Shown here in pieces: positions 55,214-64,000 of a stretch of 64,000 nucleotides of DNA. The stretch is taken from positions 719,761 through 783,760 of the forward strand of contig QVRM01002457.1 in the NCBI GenBank assembly GCA_003439945.1, read 5' to 3'. Below the pieces are notes generated by a model, which was not told the origin of the DNA, ran no database searches, and worked only from the letters and a program-made list of their open reading frames with translations. Position 1 is the stretch's first letter. Every line of letters starts with the position of its first letter. The DNA comes from Dermanyssus gallinae (taxonomy: Eukaryota > Arthropoda > Arachnida > Mesostigmata > Dermanyssidae). A program made the position numbers and the translations under genes.

Positions 55214-56196
55214 AATTGTCGAGCTCGTTAAAGCAAATAGTTTTCCCAATGGTACATGGTCTCTGAGAAGTCTTATTGCGGAGTGAGAGTTAAATTACTA
55301 CAATTTGCGACAGTGGTGTTCTTGCCCGACGTAGGAGCATAAAATGTGCTGTTTCGAGACAACTAGTTATCTTATTAAAACAACTCAGCACATCGTCGTG
55401 TTCGTGAGAAAATTCTGTTTCCTCCAAAAAACATGTAACGCTGTTGAGCGACATAGTCGTTTAGAAGAGAATTCAGAAAGCTGAAGTTCTTTTATTAGTC
55501 TCGACGCCCAATACCTCAAAATAGTAATCCTACGACCATTCACAGCACTCGAAACTAACATAATCAGATAAATACACGCATTTCATGGCAATAGTTTTGA
55601 TATCAAACCTATGTGAGACAATGTGAGCTGTAGTTGCGGGGTAATTGAGATTCTTCGGCGGGCATGTCGAGATTAAGTGCATGCATAAATGGCTGTGAGG
55701 CAACGTTCGCTACCGCCGACGTGTCCCGCGACAGCCGCAACGTCGCTTCACTGTCATTTATGCATGCACTCAATCTCGACATGCCCTCCGAAAAATCTTA
55801 ATTACTCTGCAACCACAGCACAGCTCGCACGGCCTTAGATTTGGTCGTCATGAAATGCGTATTTTTCTAAACATGTTAGTTTTAAGCGCTGTGAACGGTC
55901 GTAAGGTTACGATTTTGAGGAATTTGGCGTGGAGGCTAATAGAAGAACTTGCAGCAGAAAATGTCGCATCTTCTGCTCAGCGTTATATGTTTTCTAGAGG
56001 AAACACGAACACGGCGATGTGCTTAGTTTGCGTATAGGATAACTGGTTGTCTCGCAACAGCACATTTTATGCTCCTATGTCGGGCAAAAACACCAGTGTC
56101 ACAAATTGTAGTAATTTAACTCTCACTCCGAAACAAGACTTCTTAGAGACCATGTTTCATTGGAAAAAGTATTTGCTTTAACGAGTTCTACAATTC
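55214..56196. repeat. Long inverted repeat of about 1 kb (giant hairpin or foldback element)
   Basis: The left arm (55214-55707) and right arm (about 55738-56196) are reverse complements over nearly their whole length. Examples are GGGCATGTCGAGATTAAGTG with CACTCAATCTCGACATGCCC, GAGTGAGAGTTAAATTACTA with TAGTAATTTAACTCTCACTC, and GAGCATAAAATGTGCTGTTT with GCACATTTTATGCTCC. The loop is only about 30 bases. Mismatches and small indels show age. No transposase is encoded. It could be a nonautonomous foldback transposon or a hairpin RNA source. Confidence 0.9.
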
Positions 56197-56389
56197 TCTC
56201 TACTTTCTGGGCGCAAATGTCGAGATCATCCCTTTAAATGGAAAGTATCGCGCTGGGCGCAATACCCGCATTTTTAGACGCCGATGGCTTGTCTTATTGA
56301 CCCGCAACGACATGGATTCGCCACCAAAGACGCTATATAGCTGCACAGGTGCTCGAAGTTGCTTATAATTGGGCTCTGACATGTAACAG

Positions 56390-57134
56390 GAAGGCATCTC
56401 TTCATCTTACTTGCTTTGATTTCTCGTGTGTATTTGATCGAATTGATCAGGGACTTTTCTGACAAATATGGAAGATCTTAGGATTGGTCCTCGATTTTTA
56501 AACTGATGTTGTTCATACATAGATAACCGAAAATTTATTGTTACGGCTGGGGCCAGCTGTTGTTTATAAGTATCGCGCAAGTGTGGAGTACCGCGAAACG
56601 TTTGCCAAGACCCACTCATGTACACAAGATATGTACTTAACTCAGGTAATACGGTAAGATCAAGAGGGCAGAGGTAAAAAGCTGTAAACCACGTATCCGA
56701 TGTGCCGTAAATAAGATGACAATCTCTCTTCCTAAATATGCAATTTAAAAAAATCTACGATCTCAATAATCAAGCCATTCCCCATTGTAGCGGCTTGGGT
56801 TACTCTACGATTGAAATTTCAGACGCTATCAGCTGAAACAGCATTGTTTAAGTCGCGTAATTTTATAATGCGAGATTTCATTATACGTGACATCGAGTAT
56901 TCTTCCAAACTATATAACGCTCTTTGTGTACTAAAATTGAAGATATCACGCTCTTTATGTACCAAAGTTGTGCCAGCGTTTTGGATTCCACTCTGCGATA
57001 AGGATGCTTTATTACGTCAGCAAGGGCAGGACCACATTAGAGAGCGAGTTGCCTGTCGCTGCAATATATCCAGGCGCCAGGTCCTGCTTTCAACCGTCTC
57101 TGAGATTTTGAGAAAAGTCGATTTAAGAATTTAA
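56390..57134 (+). pseudogene. Non-LTR RT fragment
   Basis: The + strand reads LHLTCFDFSCVFDRIDQGLF (motif A with FDRID), then RIGPRFLN, NRKFIVTAGASC and KCGVPR (motif B; CGVPQG in relatives). After several broken frames, KSRNFIMRDFIIRDIEYSSK follows at 56811-57134, possibly the thumb. Downstream parts are too decayed for a firm call. A different LINE from LINE-B. Confidence 0.65.
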
Positions 57135-57737
57135 AAAAATCTTATACGACACGACAAAATATCTGACTATGACATTGTAGTGCGTAATACCATTTGGAGC
57201 AAAAGTTCTATTCCCCGTACTGAAACAGCTAGATTAGACCATGCGAATCGAGCCCTTGCCTGGCCGACTGCGCACTGCATCTGACAATATAATGGCTACG
57301 GCCGTCTTGTACGGCAGCGAGCAAATTTAATTGTTGTTGTAGTCCGGTAATACTACTAAAGTAAGTCATTGTGTATTCTTCAAGCAAACATAACTTTAAC
57401 GCGTTTTCCACAAACCCCGATGTTTTTGTTCAAACTGTTTTACTGCCAAGGTCGTTCACGTTTACGCCAAATACTTTTTCCTTCAAAGAATGATTCGGAA
57501 AAGGCTTTTATGACATTCATCGTGTCATCGATGGTTGGTAGCAAAATTGCAATATTCTTAATAAAATGTTCTCTTAATTTTACAATATATAATTATTATT
57601 TAATTTTAATAGATTTGGTTGTAAATCGATAAAAGTTTTTTTGTAACGCAGTTGACACGCAGAAAGTCACTGTCGACTTCTTTTTGCCTGTGTTATTACT
57701 ACTCATGCTTACATCTTTATATCTGTGAAATACACGA

Positions 57738-57818
<81 letters not shown>

Positions 57819-59541
57819 TAAAAAAGAGCAAAGGTTTCTTAAAGATTTTCTTTGCTAAAAGTATGCCTATGCCTGCTTTTGCTGCAAGATCAGACAATCT
57901 ACTTAGCGAGAAAGATAGAAAGCAAATAGGCGTAAGGTAACCTTGCACACGGGTCCTGCCGTTGTCAGATACAATGGCTCCGCATGATCTGCGTCCAACC
58001 ACACCCAAACTACATTTTTCACGCTCCTTACTAAGAACTCCTCGAGCGCCAGCAGAATCCAATTAACAAAGACCGTGTTTAAGTTGACGTCTCAAACCAG
58101 CTGCAAAGTCAATCGCGTCTATAGATAAAATTAAATTTCAGCCCGATATCGCTAATTACGCTTAGTTTTTGCTGGATGTCCAGAGCCACATGAAAAGTTC
58201 GGACACTTAGCAAAATTGAACTAAAAAGAAAAGCTGCCGAACGTATGCCGTAAGAAACCCAAAAACGACTCTTCTGTTCATACGCAGATAATAGAAATAT
58301 GAAATACGTTCGCGTAACCAACCTTCACGTAGTCGTGCTCGTATAGTGGCGGAAAACATACGCGCCAAGAAAAGACAACTCGACCAATCACGAAAACAAT
58401 TCCTGGAATACCTTACACAAAACGAAGTAACGTAGGTTATAGGCGCTCCAGTAACATCACATGGGATTCCACAAGTGTTTTCCGTGATCTTCGTTCTATC
58501 CAAAGAGTTTTTTTTTTTCTAACAAAAAAGGTATTTTAAGGTCCAGTTGACGGCGAACAGGTTTACGTTTATAGACGCTCCTCTGCGTTCCCCTAGGGAC
58601 GTAGTCGTTTTGAATCCCCGAGATTTCACTATACATTGTACACACATTACAGGAAGCGCTTACATATCATACAAACTTTGCCGCACCCAATGCGCTATCC
58701 TTGCGAGACGTAAGGAATGAAGTACAACGGTCGTCGGCGCAGGCTGGCCACAGTCGAAATAATCATGGGTCACTAACTAAATCAAGGACACGCCCGGCAG
58801 GATAACCGTTTTCTCCTACTTTGTAACCGTTTCCTCCTACTTTGTCTGTGCATATTGTTACGGGAGCTTATTTTTTAGTTCTCTTATTTTTATCAGGGAT
58901 GTCAGCCTCCAAGGGGGCGCACGAAAACGCAAGCGTCAACGCAACTAATGGCGGTTTTGGGTTCAACGAGGCTGAGTTTACTGAGTCGCTGCCGGCTACG
59001 CTATCGTACACAATCAGTATAGCTATATCAGCGGAATTTGTTATAAAGGAAAATATAAAGTCTAACAACAGTGGGGCGCAGTTCATCAAACAACACCTAT
59101 ATATGGTGCTGTCATGTTGAAACGAACCTTTACTAATCCAGTGTCGTGGCCAGGACTAGCAAAGAAAAGTAGAATTTCCAAACCGATGTCTAACCTCGTG
59201 TGTGTTGACATGTTATGCCATTTCGGAGTTTAAAAATACGCTGTCCGATAACCAGCCCGTATGCTACGGCGAGGCGCTCAACACTGACGGCATGTACTTA
59301 GTGTTTAATAGCCGAACTAGACAAAGTATTGTCAAAGCCAATACGGTATCTTTGTATATGGTATTTGTGGAATTTAAGGCTGCCCTCCGGATCAGGTGGT
59401 TTCGCACATTGACAAACTAGTTAGGAAAGGCGTGCTCAACGTAACATAACCTAACACAACTGTTAAGAGGTATGTTACAAGAGAATCGCCTTACAGTCGA
59501 GGACAGTATGGTAGAGCATAAAGGCTCGATGCAGACGACGA

Positions 59542-59545
<4 letters not shown>
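57135..59545. other. No gene recognised; (TA)n and weak LINE-like traces
   Basis: TA array of about 38 units at 57739-57815. On the + strand at 58300-58500, IVAENIRAKKRQLDQSRKQF and SHGIPQVFSVIFVLS hint at a decayed LINE RT motif B, without enough support. A 20-bp tandem repeat TTCTCCTACTTTGT lies at about 58810-58845. Confidence 0.4.

Positions 59546-59547
<2 letters not shown>

Positions 59548-59572
<25 letters not shown>
59548..59572. repeat. (TA)n 30 bases upstream of the GTPase start codon
   Basis: A short TA array sits in what would be the 5' UTR or upstream intron end of the Rab-like gene. The reading frame stays open through it (YIYIYI). Confidence 0.9.
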
Positions 59573-59601
59573 TCGGGCGCGATTTCAACGAAACAACGAA
59601 A

Positions 59602-59929
59602 ATGTACTGGGTTCGGGCTGCCCGACGCAGCCGCATTGCCGATGTCTTTGGCTACGACGGGCGAGCCGATGCGGACGCGGCAGAAGATGAAGGTGACCGA
59701 CTAACGCCGATCTCTGAGGGCGATATTCACTTCAAGGTGCTGCTTATCGGCGAGTCCAATGTCGGCAAGACCAGCCTTCTTCGGCACTACACCGAAAACG
59801 TACCGGCTGGCCCCCCCGCCAACGCCACCGGTGTGAGCAATGCGCGACCCACGATCGGCATCGATTTCCGGGTGCGAACCGTCCAGATCGGAAATCGACG
59901 CGTCATCTTGCATATCTGGGATACGGCCG
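59602..59929 (+). CDS. Rab-like small GTPase, first visible coding exon (RASEF/Rab44-like)
   Basis: The ATG at 59602 (AAAATGT context) opens a 109-codon exon. After a 40-residue acidic lead-in come FKVLLIGESNVGKTS (P-loop G1, residues 50-57), ARPTIGIDFRVRTV (switch I Thr84 and the Rab-typical IGIDF) and ILHIWDTAG (G3). It ends at GCCG before a GTAGGA donor, splitting the Gly codon (phase 1). Between P-loop and switch I there is a Pro/Ala/Asn-rich stretch (NVPAGPPANATG) a few residues longer than usual. Rab proteins are membrane-traffic GTPases. An upstream coding exon cannot be excluded, since RASEF-type proteins carry EF hands and coiled coils before the GTPase. Confidence 0.88.
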
Positions 59930-60099
59930 GTAGGATTGCGTTAAGGTTGGATTTGCCACTTCGGATATAATGCCACACAACTCCGGCCCATGAGGGGTGG
60001 ATAGGAACACGGGTTTATTGACGGGATAGTGGTTCCTTAACTAGTCACTCACTGTTAGCTAAATGTATGCTTTCCAACCAACCACGGTCGGATTCCCCC

Positions 60100-60140
60100 T
60101 GTGTGTGTGTGTGTGCGTGCGTGCGTGAGTGTGTTTGTGC
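60100..60140. repeat. (GT)n / GTGC-rich run
   Basis: GTGTGTGTGTGTGCGTGCGTGCGTG in the Rab intron. Confidence 0.85.
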
Positions 60141-61140
60141 GTGTCTGAACCCTCCCGGGCATGGATCTTAGGTGATTTCTTCAGAGGGGCTTATTCCGGA
60201 TTTCGCCTATGTAGGACAAAGTTTTACGCTATCTGTTCCATTTGGTTCTCTCACTAAGTTCGTAAATGTTGCTCTTCCGTGTGGGCTTTTTTTGTAACAA
60301 CACACCTTGTCTTGCGATAGCGCGGAATGGCCAAGAATGACAGAACTCAGGTGCGCCTTCGAAGCGTGTCAGTAGTTGGTGGCTGCCAGTATAGCATGTA
60401 TATCATGCATTCAAGAAACCTCCCACATCCAAAGCAAACCGAAAGTATTACGAGATGAGGTGTTCCGCGCATTTCTGCGTTTCAAACTTTTAAAGGTTTT
60501 TTTTTACATTTGGCCCTAAACCGCCAGTACCGATGTGAAACCGTTCGTGAAAACATCATGGATCATCTGGGAAAACAGATGGATGTGCGTGAATAAATTT
60601 TTATCATTTCTATTAAAAAAATTCAGGTTAACCTCGCATTTTTAAAATTATGCCAAAGTGATACCGAGCTTGTGGGAAAAGAACGGTGATTCTGTGTGTG
60701 GTGAATTTGTAAGCCCCAAATGCATCCAGAATTTAAAAGAGTCAGCCTTGCGAAACTTACGAAAAGAGCTGGACGACAATCGACTTAAATGTTGCGGCAG
60801 TCATAATGCTCCCTGAGTCCATGCTTCCTGATTGCCTTGAGGGTATTCGCGAAAGACAGGACCCGGCCCCGTCCCGGACTCTGACCTGTCTAGGCGGTCA
60901 GGGCGAGACGGGGCACGAAGCCGTTTAACGGTAGGCCCTGTGGCAGCAGAAGAAGCCCCATCGCATGGCGTGACAGGGCTGGGTGGCCTACGCCACCAGC
61001 ACTGCGAGGACGCGGTGCTGGCTTTTCCCCGGCGCTCGGGGGAGGTATAAAGCAGAATGGCAATGAAACGGAGCGAGCAACAGCTGCATCGTGCGCTGTA
61101 TGGCCCCTATAAACTTCACGAAAAACTGCATCTGAATTAA

Positions 61141-61900
61141 AGTTTTCGGGCCGACCCTCAGCCAAGATTTAACGTCTACGGAACTGTTTTTTACATTGCT
61201 TCATAGACGGACCCCCATAAATACAAATGTGCAACTGTGGGGCTCGAACCCACGCACCTATGTACACCCTCCGGTTTTTTTTTGTTGGGAGGTTTCGGGA
61301 ATGCATGATGCGCATGCGCCACTAGCAGCCTGCGTGACTAGTATGAGACTCGCAAACCCACTAAACCCGGATTCCTCCCCATCCCCCCAGGCTCGGTATT
61401 ACTTTGGCATTACATCGAAGCCGTGGGAGAGGCGTCTCTGCCGTTCTCCTTCAATCACCTCTATCCCTGACTATCATCCCGCATGTCTACCTGCGGTTGG
61501 ATAGGGGGATGCCATTTTGTAATCCATTCTATGAGGGTGCGTCGAGACCATGAGGGCCTGGCTGCTCCCCACCCCCTCCCCCCTCCCTCGGCTCCTCGTC
61601 TCGACCACTCTCCCGAGAGACCCGCTCAAACCTCTCCCGCCTGGCCGTTTCCTTGGCTGTCGTGAAAGTAAAAACAACATGGAGGGAGGCGTCGAACAAG
61701 TTCGTCGCCTCCCTCCATGCCTCCGCCGAAGTCATCATATGGGAGACCACCTCCTTGATGGGTCGGTTTCTCACAGCGGTTAGTGCTGCGTCCCGTGCTT
61801 CCCTGAGAGCATCACACCGCAGAACAGTATGCTCTACGTTGTCCGTTACCCCCTCCGGTTGCGAGGCGCAGACTTAATCCACCACGCCACCGGGCTCGAC
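61141..61900 (-). mobile_element. SINE1 copy G, split by a LINE-C insertion
   Basis: The SINE body (minus strand) lies at 61141-61276, and its 5' tRNA-like head at 61851-61900 (GTCGAGCCCGGTGGCGTGGT to CGCAACCGGA). The target duplication of the inserted LINE, CCCTCCGGTT, occurs at 61267-61276 and 61851-61860. The SINE's own duplication is not clear; CTGCA near both borders is the best candidate. Confidence 0.9.
61277..61850 (-). mobile_element. LINE-C, 5'-truncated 574-bp insertion with ORF2 C-terminus
   Basis: The T run at its left is the poly-A tail. The adjacent 210 bases match the LINE-C copy at 39098-39310. On the minus strand it encodes DNVEHTVLRCDALREARDAA then IKEVVSHMMTSAEAWREATN. 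The EHTxxxC....W motif is the C-terminal Cys/His region of R1/TRAS- or Jockey-like LINE ORF2. The coding end is followed by a roughly 250-bp 3' UTR. Confidence 0.85.
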
Positions 61901-61905
61901 TGCAG

Positions 61906-62560
61906 AAAGAAGGCATTAGAATGTCGCCTCATGATCCCATAGTGTCCATTGAGGCTATCCCAAGCCTCAGTGGCGTGGAGAACCGATTCCGTTTCAGGCG
62001 GACGCTCCAGTACTACCCGTAGGGCGGTCAATCGCCCGCCAGCCCGACTCGAGCGGCTTCCGAGACCCCGCGCTCACTAGCAAAGCTTTATCGATGTCAA
62101 TGTCCTGCGCGTCTTCATCAACTCTTCATCTTCAGGTATTCCATCGCCGCCGTTGGCTCAGAGGACCAGGCACAGATCGCACCAGGGTCGACAAACTGAG
62201 TGGCTTCTGTGCCCGCGCCTTATCCCGCTCCCGGTACGCGGTGTCCAATGCAGCCTAGAGAATACAGATATCTTCATCTGTCTCCAGCTGGAGCGCCAGC
62301 CTGCTGGCATCCGCCGTGGCGTGTATCTTTAGAAGTCCCAGTCTATGTGGCGAAAAACCTCGCTTAACTCAATCTTCGTTTTTTGAGCTTTGTCAAGCTC
62401 AACCATCTTCTTCACATGTTCTTTGGCGTCTTGTACGAGGCATGGAACGCCTGACACCGGGCCGCATCCACAGCCACACCGTGCACCCCTAAGGGTCGAT
62501 GCTGCCCGGAGACGTGCAACCTCTAACCCGCTCCTCCGCTAAGCTTTCCTTGGTGACCAC
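61906..62560 (-). pseudogene. Decayed coding-like sequence, possibly retroelement gag/ORF1
   Basis: Minus-strand frames read LTALRVVLERPPETESVLHA, ADASRLALQLETDEDIC and HVKKMVELDKAQKTKIELSE, broken by stops and shifts. The helical, charged composition suggests a gag or ORF1 coiled-coil part, and SINE1 copy G borders it. No specific family was recognised. Confidence 0.3.
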
Positions 62561-63661
62561 GATCGACTCTATAGCGGCAGTCAGTGGACGGAGGTTATCT
62601 AAGAAAATACTAACTACACGAAAATACTAAAATTAAAAGATCCCATTTTTTCTCTACTGGATCAACTTGAGCGTGATGACGAACTCATTAACTTAATTTC
62701 GGGAACTTGAGAAATTCAGTCACTCATTGAGACGCGATGTTATCTTATCGACACGTAAATAAGAGATCACGTAGACCTGAACCAGTAGGTTCTTGGAAAA
62801 AATATGGAAATCTGGTTATAGATATATAGAAGATATATAAATATGGTTATACGATGCTGGCATATCTAAGCTCTTTCTTTTACACTTCTATTTTTTCCAC
62901 AAACATTGCCTCACCGGTATTTGTACGGAGAGAACGTTTTTTATTTTCTTATTTCATCCAGTTTCGTCAAGTTTTTTATTCTCTTATTTTATCCAGTCTC
63001 GTTAATTTAGAACGACAGTTTTCCACACCACTACATTACTTCCATCTAAATGAATGATCGCACCGGATGGAATTACCCCAAGCTTTTATTTAAAGCCCGC
63101 TCAAACTCATTTTCAAGAAATCGTAGATAAATAGTTCTGTTCTGCGTGCTGTCTGAAAGCCAAGGTTTATAATTATAGACCAGCTACGAAGGCACAATAG
63201 CCTGCATATTCATTTTTCAACTTATTAATCAAAAAATTAAAATTAAGCATTTAAGAGCAAACTATTTGGCTTCGATCAAGCTCAACGTGTATTTGTAAGA
63301 GGGAGATTCACGTTCATACAAATTGTTCAGACGATGCATGACTATGGGTTTCGCCACAACTGGAAGATTGAGTTCCACTCTATGTATTACAATTTCTCAA
63401 TACAAAAATCAAAGTACAAAAATACCGTGATTTTTTCTCACTTCCCTTAAGCGTTAATAAGGGTACGTTTGACTTGAATTGAAAGTATTTTATTTAGCAA
63501 CGATTGTTAATTTGTTTTTTTTTCTGAACTAGAGCAAGCTAATTTGCATTTGTTCTATGCAAATGTGAATTTGTCTTGAATAATATCAGAATGCATCGGA
63601 AGTTATCAGTTATATTATTCCGTAACAACTTGCTAACTCTGAATAATTTAGTGATGTGTGC

Positions 63662-63663
<2 letters not shown>

Positions 63664-63697
<34 letters not shown>
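63664..63697. repeat. (TA)n 33 bases upstream of the second GTPase exon
   Basis: TA array at the 3' end of the intron, in the place where a pyrimidine tract would normally lie a little further downstream. Confidence 0.93.
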
Positions 63698-63698
<1 letters not shown>

Positions 63699-63730
63699 TG
63701 CAGAAACTAATATACGGAGTGCGTATGTAG

Positions 63731-63921
63731 GCCAGGAGCGTTTTAAAAGCATCACCACGTCGTACTTCCGTCGTGCTGATGGAGCTTTGCTAGTCTACGA
63801 CGCGTCGAACCGGGCGAGTTTTGTCGCTCTAGACGACTGGCTTAAGGAGCTCCGGCGACGTGTCGGCGATTCCGTAGTCAAGGTGCTCGTAGCTAACAAG
63901 TCCGACTTACAAGCCACACAG
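63731..63921 (+). CDS. Rab-like small GTPase, second visible coding exon
   Basis: Starts with the last two bases of the split Gly codon, then QERFKSITTSYFRRADGALL (switch II and Rab-specific region), VYDASNRASF and VKVLVANKSDLQ with the guanine-specificity motif NKSD (residues 165-168). It ends CACACAG before GTAGGA, a phase-0 donor, so the SAK motif, the C-terminal helix and any prenylation Cys are in later exons outside the window. FRRADG followed by LLVYD is closest, from memory of the families, to the RASEF/Rab44/Rab46 group and less so to Rab26/37. Confidence 0.9.
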
Positions 63922-64000
63922 GTAGGATATACATAGATCGTGTCGACGCCAAACAACACATACCTGCCGCCACAATGAACGTACATAGCCGCCGCCCCCC
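63922..64000 (+). other. Start of the next Rab intron
   Basis: Follows the GTAGGA donor; no further exon before the window ends. Confidence 0.8.

Larger units (their letters stand above)
59930..63730 (+). other. Intron of the Rab-like gene (3801 bp, phase 1)
   Basis: Donor G|GTAGGA at 59930 and acceptor TATGTAG|G at 63730 join GCCG to GCCAGGAG and restore WDTAGQERF exactly. The acceptor lacks a pyrimidine tract; ACTAATA at about 63708 is a candidate branch point and a TA array ends 33 bases before the exon. The intron holds SINE1 copy G, a LINE-C insertion within it, and decayed coding-like DNA at 61906-62560. Confidence 0.87.

Noticed and set aside
58842..59120. 92-codon frame with a signal-peptide-like hydrophobic N-terminus
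   Set aside because: No ATG (starts at TTG), no homologue recognised, and no clear splice partner.
1..64000. CRISPR arrays, operons, bacterial promoters or riboswitches
   Set aside because: Regular spacer-repeat structure is absent and the window is clearly eukaryotic (spliced gene, SINEs, LINEs, microsatellites).

Overview
This is an animal (eukaryotic) nuclear genomic window, most likely from an arthropod; a chelicerate such as a tick or mite would fit, but nothing here fixes the species. The evidence is the absence of operon structure, one spliced Rab-type GTPase gene, long (TA)n arrays, CAG/CAA-rich blocks, and a dense layer of decayed transposable elements of animal type.

The only convincing host gene is at the right edge: a Rab-like small GTPase on the + strand with two coding exons (59602-59929 and 63731-63921) joined by a phase-1 intron that splits the Gly codon of the DTAGQE motif. 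The gene runs off the window before its C-terminus. Its FRRADG signature resembles the RASEF/Rab44/Rab46 group. Its 3.8-kb intron holds a SINE that was itself split by a LINE.

Everything else recognisable is mobile DNA. 3-6 kb: a rotted Ty3/gypsy element (minus) with a SINE in its protease. 7.5-16 kb: decayed LINEs, one broken by a short LTR element with 158-159 bp LTRs that kept gag but lost pol. 19.7-27.6 kb: two pieces of one Tc1/mariner-superfamily transposase, a retroelement C-terminal domain broken by a SINE, and four copies of an unassigned dispersed repeat (25.8-29.2 kb). 31.5-34.9 kb (and 6.2-6.6 kb): a LINE with a restriction-like endonuclease whose copies sit against (TA)n arrays. 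35-36.2 kb: a mariner with intact ends but the third catalytic Asp changed to Asn. 46.1-50.2 kb: the best preserved LINE (minus; ORF1, AP endonuclease, RT with YTDD, C-terminal Cys/His knuckle). 52.7-54.0 kb: a DD37D Tc1/mariner element complete from end to end except for one frameshift. 55.2-56.2 kb: a roughly 1-kb long inverted repeat able to fold into a giant hairpin.

Three tRNA-derived SINE families can be defined from their A/B boxes: SINE1 (seven copies), SINE2 (two) and SINE3 (one complete, one 3' piece). Several insertions still show target-site duplications, which gives an insertion order. Two blocks (1-1.6 kb and 17.5-19.4 kb) are CAG/CAA/GA-rich and could be promoter or 5'-UTR sequence, but no gene can be read from them. 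Element identities rest on recognised protein motifs and internal comparison of copies in the window; no database search was possible.
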